NCBI RefSeq assembly: GCF_040183065.1
Contig: NC_091132.1
Coordinates: forward strand, 162,090,602 to 162,154,601
Direction of reading: 5' to 3'
From: Periplaneta americana
Taxonomy: Eukaryota; Arthropoda; Insecta; Blattodea; Blattidae
DNA: 64,000 bases
The translations under genes were made by a program, and so were the position numbers. This document shows, piece after piece, positions 42,701 to 53,169 of this stretch. Each line of letters opens with the position of its first letter. Position 1 is the first letter of the stretch. Under the pieces are notes generated by a model, which ran no database searches, had not been told where the DNA came from, and saw only the letters and a list, made by a program, of their open reading frames with translations.

Positions 42701-45700
42701 AAACTCAATGCTTTATTTTCTTGCCAATTTTCTCCTACAAAACTTTGCAGAAACTTCGGTATAACATTCTTATTTTCCTGAGACATAGGATGCTGGAGTG
42801 GTAGCTCTTGTAGTCTTTTCTTCTTAGGAACATCCTCGTTTCATAATATTTCTCCACAATTCGAATGGATCACGGGCTCTGTAATAAGGCTCCATTTTTA
42901 CCTCAATCACTGTATGACCTCTCGATTTGTCCTTAATAAATATTCTTTTAATTTCTCTTATGTCTGTTTCTTTTGTGGGATATGTAACAGCTCCACAATT
43001 GCCAAACATCTCCAATGATTTTCACCTCTCCGAATTCCTTGCACACAGTTTCCTGTATGTCTTAAGAGTGAGAATAGTAGGCTACGTTCTTTTCTTAATA
43101 GTTCCTAAATTTTCCCAATGACACAGTCCACTGCAGCAATCTTCATTGAATTTGATGAAACCAGTGTGTTGTGACCGAAATTGGGCTAACAATACAAATA
43201 CAAAATACTTTAAAAAAATTAACCAAAATGCATTTGTATTTCAAATACTCAAAATACATTTATATTTCAAATACTCGATAAAATATTTAGGTCTAAAGAA
43301 ATAAGAATATTACTGAAAATCTAAAATATTATATTAACATTAAAAGTATTTTTACCTCGAAGTTTTATATAAACACCGTGACTGAAATTATGCTACATAT
43401 GAATAATTACTGCTCCCTTTGAAAACAACCAGTTCCTCAAATGTTCATAAGATAAGGATCCCCTTGCTTGTGAATAAATAAATCCTGCAAAGCAGAACAG
43501 TATTTCTACAGGCAGAAGAACACGAACTTGTATTATATTTATAAAAGCTTGTTTCACTGTTGGTAATTCTCTAGAGTGCACAGGGTTGTCTGCCATTGAA
43601 GAATTGTATGAGCTCATACTCCACAGCAGACAAGTTCTTTTCTTTTTGCTTTTCAAAGTCTGTTGTACTTCAGCTGAAAACATAAAAATTGCTTTCATCG
43701 TCTTCATCGTCTGAACTGACCAAAGATGTAGCAGACAACTGCTCAGCTGATTTCACAACACATATTCTGTATCCTCTTCTTATCACTTAGTGAGGAAATG
43801 TCAGGCAGCCATCTCATCTTCAATGTTGGGTGGGGCAAGCTGCCAAAATAGCTCAATTTTCTTCTGGGATCAGATCAAACATCGCTTTAAATCTTGATAA
43901 AAGTGAACTTATTAGGATTGGAGTTACTTGGAATAGATGGCGTAGATTACTAGGTAACAGAATATGTAATTTGTTTTTAAGGGAAATTAATGTGACAAAA
44001 TTTGGCCGTAATAGCACGTCTCCTCATTTGCATTAAATTAAGGGCTACGGCAATGGGTTTCAGAACTGCACAATATTCTTCAAGGTACTGAATCTCAACA
44101 TCTTTGAAGGTTGGTAATCCCAGTTTTTCACATATACTGTTTATATCATGTTTGAATTGCAATATTTGAGAGATTGAGTTGTGAAGAGAATTCCATCGAG
44201 TTGGGCAAGGAAACTTTAACGAATATTTCAAGACATCTGATATAATTTCTGAGTATTTGAGTCTCCTAGACGCATTCCATAAGGCAGAACATTTAGCAAG
44301 TGTTGGATGATGGATCCTTGATGCTGCTGGAGATTTCTTTATGGCATTAAGGAAATCAGTGGTGGCAAGAAAACTAAGTGTATGGCTGGCACAACTGAAA
44401 TGGGTAGGCAAATAAGACAAAAATTCATTCTTCAAATCGAAATCCAAAACTTGAAGAACAAGAAGAAGAAAAAAGTATTTTAAGTTTTTGAAATACGAAA
44501 TACATCAATTTTATGCATTTAAATACAAAATACCGGTACTTTTAAAAATCCTTACAAATTACAAAATACAAAATACAAATGTATTTCAAATACTGCCCAG
44601 CCCTGCCTACAGCTAACTCATTTTTGTGTCCGAGGGGCAAACGTGTTTTTAAATGCAAACTCCTCATATAAAATAGATTTTTATATGTAAAAATTTATTC
44701 TCAAACTGATAAGTAACCCAGTAAACTTATGTTGTTCAATTACAGAAGCTGATATATCTTACCTTACTATTTATTGCCTTTGATTGTCATAGCATGAGAC
44801 ATTTTTTAAATTAGGCGATCTTCTGTATTATTATCTGTAGAATAATGAATTTCTATCAAGGCGTACACATTTATATATGACTGTGTGATAGAAAGAAATA
44901 AAGAGAGAGTAAATGAAATGGAAACGACAACAAAAAGACAGATGCAGAAAAAGAAATGTCTAGTATAAATCTAATACATTTTTCTCAGTCATGATTTGCT
45001 TCTGTTAACGTCTGTTATCTATTCTAACACTATTACATAAATTTTTGTATAATATGCTACAAGTAGGGTTGGAACACAGGTATAAATTATTAATTTACGT
45101 TGTCACTTTGTTTTCCAGGAACTCAATTTGTTGAATGTGCCCTCACCTGAGATAAGCGATGACTACAGCAGTGCTGTCTCAGAGATCAAATTTGAAGAAA
45201 ACCCAGTTCCAATTAATTTTCCCGTTGTGAAGTGTGAAGGTCAGGTAAGTGTAACACACAGGGTGCCCGAGCTCTTCTCTTTCCCCTGGGTTTTAACTTG
45301 TATTGTGTTCGTCACAGACTCCATCTTCATATAGGTAACCACAGTATTGTTTGAATCATGAGAGGGCTACTATCTTTCTCAGTCTGCTGCTAATAAGATT
45401 GATCATTTCTTTGTCTCTTTCATTATAAAAAATCTCCTCATCGAGTTCCATTTGCCACATTTTTTAGCTTTCCTTTCTCGATGTTCGTTTGGAATTATTT
45501 TTTGTTAGTGGTATGTTCATTACAACAATATTTTTCTATTTGCACTTTTCTTACAGCATATTTACAAGTTAAATCAGGGAAAATAGCTGCTATTTTACCG
45601 CCTTTCTAGAGTTATATATAAATTTGAAGCTTTAGTTCACTGCGTATAATCATAATTTATATCAGCACACGCAGGTGTGCAATAAAATGTCATGTTCGAA

Positions 45701-48700
45701 AATACATTTGTCCACATTGTGTGCAATATAAATCTACTTCTTTTACATTAATTACTGTACACATTTTACATATGTGAATTATTTCCAGAGTAATACGTAG
45801 CCAATTATTAGTCAATTACTTTGTGCCTTAAGGTCTGAGTTCTATTCTGCCTTAATTTTCTTCTCTAATTTGTCGCCTAAGTTGAGGGACATAGGCAGTG
45901 ACTGCCGTGCAGAATCACATTGATAGCTATTGCACATAAAGTGAACTGTAATATAGCTAAATAAATGTATTCACGATGTGTTTATGTTCTGTAGGAAGGA
46001 AATTTATCGCATCTGGAAGTGAGTGACATGAAGACAGAATGCGCGGACCACAGTTGTGATATAAAAACAGAGATAAAAGTTGAAGAAACCACTCCAGTGG
46101 CTATTAGCTTTCCTATGGTGAAATCGGAAGTTGATGTAAGTATTCACTATAAATATACATATATACCAGTACAGCATTTTACATATATCAGAAGCAATAA
46201 TAATCTGGAATAGTGTCAGTTTTTGTCTCTTTTTTTATATAGAGATTCCATTGTCACAGGTATGACATATACAGTTTGAAATATTTGTAAAGTGTATCAG
46301 ATTCAATATTCCTGTTTCAAATTATACCTCTTTGAATGTAATTGATTCTGTTGTGGTATCTCCAAATTATTTTTAAAATAACTATGTAAAAATAAGTTAT
46401 TATGAACTGAAAACTGTGTATTACCGAAGTGACCAAATTCGGACACATACACACGTGCATACATCTTTCAAGGAAAGAAACTGTGAATCAACTGATGGTA
46501 GGCGCACAATTTTTGTAATACACTATGTTGAATATTTTGGCAATTTGCATGTTTGGAAGCAAAACTTTATTTCCTGCTTCTTATTGGAAAAGAACAAGAA
46601 AATTCAGTTTACGAATTTTTGAGTGTCTGTATAGGTCTTGTGTACATATTTGCAAAGTTAAAAAATTATTCCAAATAATCGTCTATTAAATTTCTCTTCA
46701 TTATTCACTCACTTTTCCAGGAAGATTTGTTCGATGTGGACAGAGTTCAGCAAGAACTCAAAGCCGAAATACCTGCAGAGGAGGATGAAGTGTTCCCTGA
46801 AAGGTGAGTGTACTGTGCAGGTTATGCTTCTTCCAGTCTTTCACAACTTCATTTAATGACGAACATAAATTGTATTGTGCATAAGGTTTTTTAATATTAT
46901 CCAATTTAAAAACCCTATTTCACGCTGAGGTATATTAGGGTTATAGTTGGCATCAAAATACATACTTTATAACCAATAAACAGTAGTAAAATTATAACAT
47001 AAAATAGTAGTCACAGTTACAATTTACATGAATTGTGTAGAAGCATGCACATTAGTGAAAGAATGGCTTCTGTTAAAGATTCATGAGATGTTTGAGGAAT
47101 AATCAATATAAAAGGTATACAAGAATATCTAACCGTTTCAGAGTAAATCACGATCTTAAAAAGATAATCAATAGTAGATTAATAAAACAAAGTTTCACTT
47201 TCACTTCCAAATTAATACTTAATTCATGAACAATGAAACAGTTAAGAGTAGTAAAGAGATATTACAAGCAATGATTTACGGTTACATACATAAGTTATGA
47301 ATAAGTTAATACTATTTTATATGTACTTTATTTATGTGGTTAAATATAATATTGTCTCCTTAATATGTTGTGGTACTTACGCGACATAAGATTCACTAAA
47401 GTTATCATTACCAAGATAATTAACATACTACAGTCTCAACTAGATCTGCTGCATTACTATCCTGCTGTCCTATGGGAACCATGATTTCGTAATGTGTGCG
47501 ATAGTATAAAAGAAAAATTTACATATTATTATATTGATTTTCATAAATTTGGAGGTATCCCTTTATAGCGAACAGAGTCAGGTTCCGGAGATTCGTTGAA
47601 AATGTTTCGTTTATGAAACTTATTCAAGTGTTTCCATTTTGTTTCACTAGCTCCAGCTAACATGGCGTAGTTATGGATTGTTTTGAGCTGCTTTTTTGCA
47701 AGATAATACGTCATTGTACTACATTATGCTTATTATAGTCTAACTTCTCCGCATTGAGTATTGTGGACACTAATATATTTCTATTTTCATATCAGGATTG
47801 TGAATAATGTTGAGAAGCGTGTGTCACAAGATTGCGCCGGCGTTAATCGTGAAGTTGATCAGTTAACACAGTGTGGTAGCGACAATGGTGACTATTCAAA
47901 TATTAGCGACATAAACCATAGTCCTATCAAATGTAATTTATGTAACGAAGTTTTTGTAACACCTCAATCACTGAAAGTTCATTTTGATATACATACAGAC
48001 AAAAAGTCATTCCAATGTAATGTCTGTGGGAAGTATATCTTTAAAATATGTGACTTAAAGAAGCATGCAATCCTGCACACTGGGGTGAAAGCATATCATT
48101 GCAATGTTTGTGGAATGTCATTTAGGAAATCATGGAATTTCAAGATACATTCACGTATGCATACAGGGGAGAGACCATTCAAATGCGAGGCGTGTGGAAA
48201 ATGTTTCTTACAAATGGGAATTTTAAACAAACATGTACGGATACACAGGGGCGAAAAGCCTTTCAGATGCGAAGTATGTGGGAAGTGTTTCACGGAGAAG
48301 GTAAATTTGAAGAAACATACACGGAAACACTCGGGCGATAGGCCATTCAAATGCGATGAATGCGGAAAGTGTTTCTTAGAAAAGCAAGTTTTAAAGAATC
48401 ATGGACGCGTACATACAAGGGAAAGGCCTTTTATATGCGAGGTGTGTGGATATAATTTTCCTAACTTGACTGTTTTAAAGAAACATGCATGCACACACAC
48501 AGGAGACAGACAATTCAAATGCGAGGTGTGCGAAAAATGTTTCATAACGTCATGGGAATTAAAGAGTCATTCACGTATCCATACAGGCGAAAGGTCCTTC
48601 AAATGCGAGGTGTGTGGCAAGGGTTTTATGGAAAAGCGGCATTTAAGCAACCATACTCGAATACATACAGGCGAAAGGCCATTTAAGTGCGAAGAGTGTG

Positions 48701-49928
48701 GCAGGTGTTTTTCGGAAAAGGGACATTTAAGTAGGCATGCTAGGACACACACTGGCGAGAGGCCATTCAAATGCAATGTGTGCTGCAAGTGTTTCTCGCA
48801 ATCGGGACAATTACGAATACATGAACGCATACACACCGGCGAAAGGCCATTCAAATGCATTACGTGTGGTAAGTGTTTCTCTGATACGGGACAATTACAC
48901 AGACATGCACGCATACACACAGGCGAAAAACCATTCAAGTGCGATACGTGTGGCAAGTGTTTTTTGCAAAAGGGAAACTTAAGAAGTCATTTACGGATGC
49001 ACACTTAGGAGAGACCATTCAACTGTCACGTGTGGGTTTTGGTTTTTGTTATATGGGCAATTAGAGAAACATGTATACTCAGATAACGCCATTCGAATGG
49101 GATGTTTCTGAAGACTCTACACAGCCGAGACCTAATTTAAATGCGACTATTTGGAAATCTACATAAGATTAAAGTTCCTCACACAGTTGAAAAAATTTTT
49201 AGATATAATATATGTGTACCATATTTCACGTTTAAGGCAACCTAGAAAAGCGTATTCGCTGACAGGATAACGTAGTTTTACAGTGAGGATTTTTGTGTTG
49301 TGGCACCTCTGAATACGGCTTATTGGGTGGAGGTGCATCCACGAGAGAATGACTGTCATCCTGCGCTCTCTTCAGTGCGTATGCGCTAATCGTCTGAGTG
49401 CCGATATTGGCATAAAATCCAGGTGTAGTCTGTAGTGGTCTAATTCAGATGTTGAATTGAGAGGTTTTTTTTTTGCAAAAGTCGATAAATGCAGAAATCA
49501 AGAGTTTACGGAAATTACATTTTTTTTTAATTTAAAGATAGAAATTTTTATTTTACACCAACAATTTTCACAGGAAGCATTATTTGTTCTGAGGGAATGA
49601 AAGCGGGTTTGAAAAATATACGCACTTTTTTTATTACTTGTCAGTTTTAGGCGCAGAAAAATACACACCCATAAAAAACTACATAATTACATAATTATTT
49701 CATTGGTGTTGTGAAGATGAAAAGAATTGCCATTGTATTATATTAATTATGTAATATATTGTCTTGTATTGTAGTATTGTATTGCTTTGAATTTTATTGT
49801 ATTAATTATGTTATATTCATAGAATTGTAGTAATTTTCTATCATACTGGTTCAGTGGAAGAGAAGGCCGAATGGTCTAAACTCTGCCAGTTAAAATAAAC
49901 CATTATTATTATTATTAGCGTTATTATA

Positions 49929-49970
<42 letters not shown>

Positions 49971-52212
49971 AAACAATTCCCAAATACAGAACACATTACA
50001 AATGCTAACACACCTACAGAGATATATACACAGACATGGAAATTATAAAGTCGATATATTCAACCAAAGAGCTAGAATCTAAACACAATAGAACAATACA
50101 AAATATATATACACACAAAAAACAAGTCCAAATGAACTTCTCAACACACAACTCAGTTTCAGAACACACATTCTCTTTGACTCCACGTTACACTACACAA
50201 AAAGTCCCTCGCAGGGGACACAATCAAAAGGCGTCAAGACCAGCACCAACCAGTCCTGAAGATGGTCAATAACAGGCTGAAATTATTAACCAGGAACTGT
50301 AATATTTAACACACGAAGGCTATGTAATACACATTCCGAAGTGATATAGATGTGTAATGAAAATGTTTAATAGATGTTATTTTAAATGTGTGTTAGTTTG
50401 GGGATATGCAAACAAATGAAACACTATTTCACTTCCGTATTTAAGTTAAATTACAATTAGTCAATTGTGGTTTAGAGCTTGTTGGTAAGAAGAGTCTAAA
50501 TATAACAAATAAAGTGTCAAATATGCGACAATAGAAAAAAATTTCTGGACGTTATAGCAAAAAAGAAATACTTAAATATTATTACATTGATTGTTATCAA
50601 TTATGAGCGATCCCTTTATTGGTAACATAGGTCTTTTGAATAAATTTCATTTGTGTAACTTATCAAAGTGTTTCCATTTTGTACCACAAGCGCCAGCTAA
50701 CATGCCGTAGTTTTGAATTGTTTTGAGGTGCGTTTTTCAAGATGATACGGAAATGTACTACATTATGCTTAATATACTTTGTCTTTACCGCATTGAGTAT
50801 TGTTGAATCTAATGAATTTCTCTTTTCATATCAGGATTGTGAATTTTGTTGAGAAGCGTGTGTCACAAGAATGCGTCGGCGTTGATCGTGAAGAAGACCA
50901 GTTGTCACAGTGTGGCAGCCACAATGGTGACAATTCAAATAGCGACATAAACCATAGTTCTATCAAATGCAATTTATGCAATGAGGTTTTCGTAACAGCT
51001 CAATCACTCAAAGTTCATTCTGATTTACATACAGACAATAAGTCGTTCCAATGTGATGTCTGTGACAAGTATTTTTTTAAATTGTGTGACGTAAATAAGC
51101 ATGCAGTCGTTCACACTGGCTGGAAGCCGTATCACTGCAATGTGTGTGGGAAGTCATTTAGAAACTCATGGAATTTGAAAATGCATTCACGTTTGCATAC
51201 AGGGGTGAGACCATTCAAATGCGAGGCGTGTGGAAAATGTTTCATACATTTGGGACTTTTAAACAAACATTTACGGATACACAGAGACGAAAGGCCTTTC
51301 ACATGCGAAGTGTGCGGAAAATGTTTCCTAGCATTTAGGGATTTAAAGAGACATTCACGGATACACACTGGCGACAGGCTATTCAAATGCGAAGTGTGTG
51401 GCAAAAGTTTGTTAGAAAAGTTTAAATTAAAGATCCATGCTCTCATACATACAGGCCAAAGTCCATTCAAGTGCGAGGTGTGTGACAAGAGTTTCGTGGA
51501 AATGTCTCGCTTGAAGACGCATGTTCGCATACATACCGGCGAAAGGCCATTCAAATGCGAGGTGTGTGACAAGAGTTTCGTCGAAAAGTATCGTTTAAAG
51601 ATCCATGTTCGCAAACATACCGGTGAAAGGCCATTCAAATGCGAGTCATGTGGCAAGAGTTTCATTTTGAAGTCTCATTTAAAGACCCATGTTCACATAC
51701 ATACCGGCGGAGGGCCATTCAAATGCGAGACCTGTGACAAGAGTTTCCTGGTGAAGTCTCATTTAAAGACCCATGTTCGCATACATACCGGCGAAAGACC
51801 ATTCAAATGCGAGACCTGTGACAAGAGTTTCCTGGTGAAGTCTCATTTAAAGACCCATGTTCGCATACATACTGGCGATAGGCCATTCAAATGCGAGGCG
51901 TGTGGCAAGAGTTTCGTGGAAAATTCCAATTTGACCTCCCATGGACGCATACATACCGGCCAAAGGCCATTTAAGTGCGAAATGTGTGGAAAGTGTTTCT
52001 CGGAAAAGGGACATTTAATCAGGCATGGTCGGATACATACTGGCGAAAGGCCTTTTCAATGCAATGTGTGTTGGAAAGGTTTCTCGCAATCTGGATTATT
52101 ACGGAAACATGTTCGCATACACACTGGCGAAATTCCATTCAAATGCGATGCGTGTGGGAAATGCTTTTCAGAAAAGGGACAGTTAAGTAGTCATACACGG
52201 GTGCACACTTAG
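36568..52212 (+). CDS. Zinc-finger gene 2: C2H2 protein with two alternative finger exons
   Basis: Form A joins 36568..36660, 45119..45244, 45995..46135, 46721..46803 and 47796..49008 (551 aa, 13 fingers). Form B replaces the last exon with 50835..52212 (606 aa, 15 fingers). All junctions are GT/AG; phases are 0, 0, 0 then 2. The N-terminal ~148 residues are acidic with eight [VILM]KxE motifs, and the remainder is tandem C2H2 fingers. Likely a nuclear sequence-specific DNA-binding regulator; no target is implied. Intron 1 (8.5 kb) holds a piggyBac copy, a MITE and a hAT relic. The two finger exons are products of a ~1.96-kb tandem duplication that includes the acceptor. Whether form B is used, or is a separate gene fragment, cannot be decided from sequence alone. 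Confidence 0.8.
36669..36716. repeat. (ATTT)n microsatellite
   Basis: About 11 TTTA units directly downstream of the exon 1 donor of gene 2. Length variation here could affect splicing of a long intron, though that is speculative. Confidence 0.92.
36730..36925. mobile_element. hAT-type MITE, ~196 bp
   Basis: Ends CAGTGGCGTATACTGG and the complement CAGGGGCGTATTTCGCGG, both continuing to ctgggctaccg / cgggctaccgg. Flanking octamers aacaatat (36721-36728) and aacaataa (36926-36933) differ at the last base. Non-coding. Confidence 0.75.
37278..38146. repeat. Pair of ~90-bp direct repeats
   Basis: 37278-37371 and 38061-38146 share gttacggg[t/a]tgacagaa, atgataaaa, tttaattgacattacatt and ggggatgaa. 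The intervening ~690 bp is unidentified. Could be the ends of a retro-type element or remnants of a duplication. Confidence 0.55.
38207..40741 (+). mobile_element. piggyBac-like transposon, 2,535 bp
   Basis: TIR starts CACTTTGCGCCCGG (left) and, complemented, CACTTTGAGCCCGG (right). The right flank is TTAA (40742-40745); the left flank is CTTA, one change from TTAA. Contains a broken transposase gene. Lies in intron 1 of gene 2. Confidence 0.85.
38815..40410 (+). pseudogene. piggyBac transposase, frameshifted and internally deleted
   Basis: Segment 1 (38815-39285) is an acidic N-terminus (MDKPGTSTNVQ ... ILNDSDSDYE) with a basic KGRKRKR patch. Segment 2 (from ~39260) has the DDE core, including NLTIDEAICPFRGR with the first aspartate. 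Segment 3 (39813-40085) has the second aspartate in VYMDRYFTSP. Segment 4 (40090-40410) ends with the cysteine-rich zinc-binding tail CKVCADRGKHHTGKA ... YCARCDVGLCIGNC. Frame changes occur near 39.27 and 39.82 kb. Between segments 3 and 4, sequence jumps from DVYLLNIAKK to HKFIAKVAESL, deleting the part with the third aspartate. Dead enzyme; no host role evident. Confidence 0.85.
41100..42215. repeat. Cluster of TAACGCC / GGCGTTA motifs
   Basis: Forward TAACGCCA at 41107, 41125 and 42034; reverse TGGCGTTA at ~41489 and ~42205; a variant TAGCGTTA at ~42005. This is strongly clustered for AT-rich DNA. No open frame. The core overlaps that of the 34-kb cluster (gtaacgccggtccc). May be an unrecognised element. 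Confidence 0.45.
43170..44605 (-). mobile_element. hAT transposon remnant
   Basis: The right end, complemented, reads CAGGGCTGGGCAGTATTTG followed by AATAC-rich subterminal repeats, a well-known hAT end type. Left subterminal AATAC/GTATTT repeats are at 43195-43270, but the left TIR itself is eroded. Confidence 0.7.
43393..44447 (-). pseudogene. hAT transposase remnant (middle and C-terminal parts)
   Basis: 44447-43977 is open for 156 codons: FSCASHTLSFLATTDFLNAI, AKCSALWNASRR, CPTRWNSLHNSISQILQFKH, IQYLEEYCAVLKPIAVALNL, a classic hAT core. 43707-43393 holds the C-terminal block LPTVKQAFINII ... LFCFAGFIYSQARGSLSYEH. The joining region has frameshifts. The N-terminal zinc finger is missing. 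Intron 1 of gene 2, opposite strand. Confidence 0.8.
45119..45244 (+). CDS. Gene 2 coding exon 2
   Basis: 42 codons from ELNLLNVPSPEISDDYSSAV to VVKCEGQ; acceptor ttgttttccag, donor GTAAGT. Contains the shared module EIKFEENPVPINFPVVKCE with two PsiKxE motifs. Phase 0 on both sides. Confidence 0.84.
45995..46135 (+). CDS. Gene 2 coding exon 3
   Basis: 47 codons, EGNLSHLEVSDMKTECADHS through SFPMVKSEVD; acceptor tgttctgtag, donor GTAAGT. Second copy of the module (EIKVEETTPVAISFPMVKSE) preceded by MKTE and IKTE, giving four PsiKxE motifs. Phase 0 on both sides. Gene 1 has one such module exon, so gene 2 gained or gene 1 lost one. Confidence 0.85.
46721..46803 (+). CDS. Gene 2 coding exon 4
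   Basis: 27 codons plus AG: EDLFDVDRVQQELKAEIPAE EDEVFPE; acceptor cacttttccag, donor GTGAGT, leaving phase 2. LKAE is the PsiKxE motif. It must splice to an exon starting with one base then a codon, which both downstream finger exons provide (G|ATT). Confidence 0.84.
47495..49459 (+). repeat. Tandem duplication unit A of the gene 2 finger exon
   Basis: Matches ~50525-52496 in order from the intron upstream (tccctttat, gtgtttccattttgt, gccagctaacatg-cgtag, tactacattatgctta, gcattgagtattgt) through the exon to the 3' flank (cttcagtgcg-atgcgctaat, taattcagatgttgaattg). The offset of ~3.04 kb is the same at both ends (3039 at the acceptor, 3037 at the 3' edge). Confidence 0.88.
47796..49008 (+). 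CDS. Gene 2 terminal exon, version A: 13 C2H2 fingers
   Basis: Acceptor tttctattttcatatcag; AG + G gives Arg, then IVNNVEKRVSQDCAGVNREV, a short spacer, and 13 tandem fingers. Finger 1 is IKCNLCNEVF with an atypical HTDKKS linker; fingers 2 to 13 have regular linkers with some variants (HRGEKP, HSGDRP, HTRERP). All fingers keep two Cys and two His. Stop TAG replaces the Gly codon of the next TGE linker, and a decayed finger (ERPFNCHVW ...) follows. Confidence 0.88.
49730..49970 (+). mobile_element. LINE 3' end with (ATT)n tail
   Basis: tgtattgt-rich stretch, then ggttcagtggaagagaaggc cgaatggtctaaactctgcc and an (ATT)n tail (~49901-49970). Typical non-LTR 3' terminus with simple-repeat tail; coding part absent. 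Lies between the two finger exons. Confidence 0.6.
49985..50345 (+). pseudogene. Penelope-like locus D: GIY-YIG C-terminal remnant and tail
   Basis: Frames give MEIIKSIYSTKELE, then NTIEQYKIYTHKK-type and STHNSVSEHTFSL, corresponding to the MEI-x-H...LNTLEQYEIYxHxK...ILNxxxxFxxHTLFD tail of the other loci. A hammerhead-like cctgaagatggtc...ggctgaaa block lies at 50254-50283. Heavily decayed; no inverted partner seen. Confidence 0.5.
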
Positions 52213-52496
52213 GAGAGGCCATTCTGTTGTTATGAGTGTAGAAAATATTCTTGTTTATATTGGCACATTTAAAGAAACATGCATACACAGATAAAGCCAT
52301 TGGTATGCGATGTGTGTGAAGATCTGTTTACACAGACCCCTCTAATTGCGTCTGCATGTTGGGGGGAAGCAGCAGCCACGAGTGGATGAATCTCATCCTC
52401 CGGTCTCTTCAGTGCGCATGCGCTAATATTCTGAGCGCCGATGTTATCATAAAATCCTGGTATAGTCTGAAGTGGTATAATTCAGATGTTGAATTG
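50525..52496 (+). repeat. Tandem duplication unit B of the gene 2 finger exon
   Basis: Partner of unit A, same orientation. The two are separated by ~1.07 kb that is mostly LINE and Penelope sequence, so those insertions probably postdate or accompanied the duplication. Confidence 0.87.
50835..52212 (+). CDS. Gene 2 terminal exon, version B: 15 C2H2 fingers
   Basis: Acceptor ctcttttcatatcag, same phase and start (R-IVNFVEKRVSQECVGVDRE) as version A, then 15 fingers, all with complete ligands. Fingers 10 and 11 (CETCDKSFLVKSHLKTHVRI) are identical in protein and almost identical in DNA, a recent 84-bp duplication. Fingers 7-12 form a CDKSF/CGKSF subgroup absent from version A. The stop is the same TAG in the linker as in version A. 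Open throughout, so selection has probably maintained it. It could be an alternative last exon of gene 2 or part of a duplicate gene lacking its 5' exons. Confidence 0.82.
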
Positions 52497-52797
52497 TTTG
52501 CGCCTTTTCTGCAGGACAGTTTTATTTTATGTTGATAACATTAACAAATATATAATACTAATGATAATAGTAATAATCCTGTACAGTGCAAACATCGTAG
52601 TACCATATACCCTAAACACTCATATTTACAAATGTGAACATGTCCATTTCATTATCATCATTAGCTGTACAACTCATTGTTGAGCCATGTCTTCCTCAAG
52701 GACTCATCATCCGCCATCGCGAAACACGTATATTAATAGTATATAAAATAGAGCATGTAAAAACAATATCTTAGCATTCAATTCTTTCAACAACACA

Positions 52798-52798
<1 letters not shown>

Positions 52799-52857
<59 letters not shown>
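52799..52857. repeat. (AAT)n microsatellite
   Basis: About 19 AAT units, no clear retroelement flank. Confidence 0.92.
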
Positions 52858-52859
<2 letters not shown>

Positions 52860-53169
52860 AAAGCATCAAGGATCTAGCAAAAGCTTTTTATTGCATAGAT
52901 TACACATTTCTTAAACTATATATTTATGATGATATGTACATACTTTTCTTTATGGATTAATCAGAAACGTTTGATTGTATAGAATATAGTTCACACTTTT
53001 CCTAGACGACAAAGTACATATGTTGATGTTCGGTTACACCACTGCTTTTTAACCATTAATTATAAATGGTACATATGGACGGATTTGAAAATGGTGATAC
53101 AATCTAGACAGATTAGAAGAATATAAAATTTGGTGCAGGTACCCGAGGACTCCATCTTGGAATCTCTCT

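Noticed and set aside
48096-48956. Long open frames antisense to the finger exons (also 51132-51665)
   Set aside because: C2H2 arrays have codon periodicity that leaves the opposite strand open; the repeated HLNGLSPVC pattern is the antisense of TGERPFKCE linkers.
48000-52210. Regular 84-bp repeats resembling a CRISPR or satellite array
   Set aside because: The period is the C2H2 finger unit and is explained by coding sequence.
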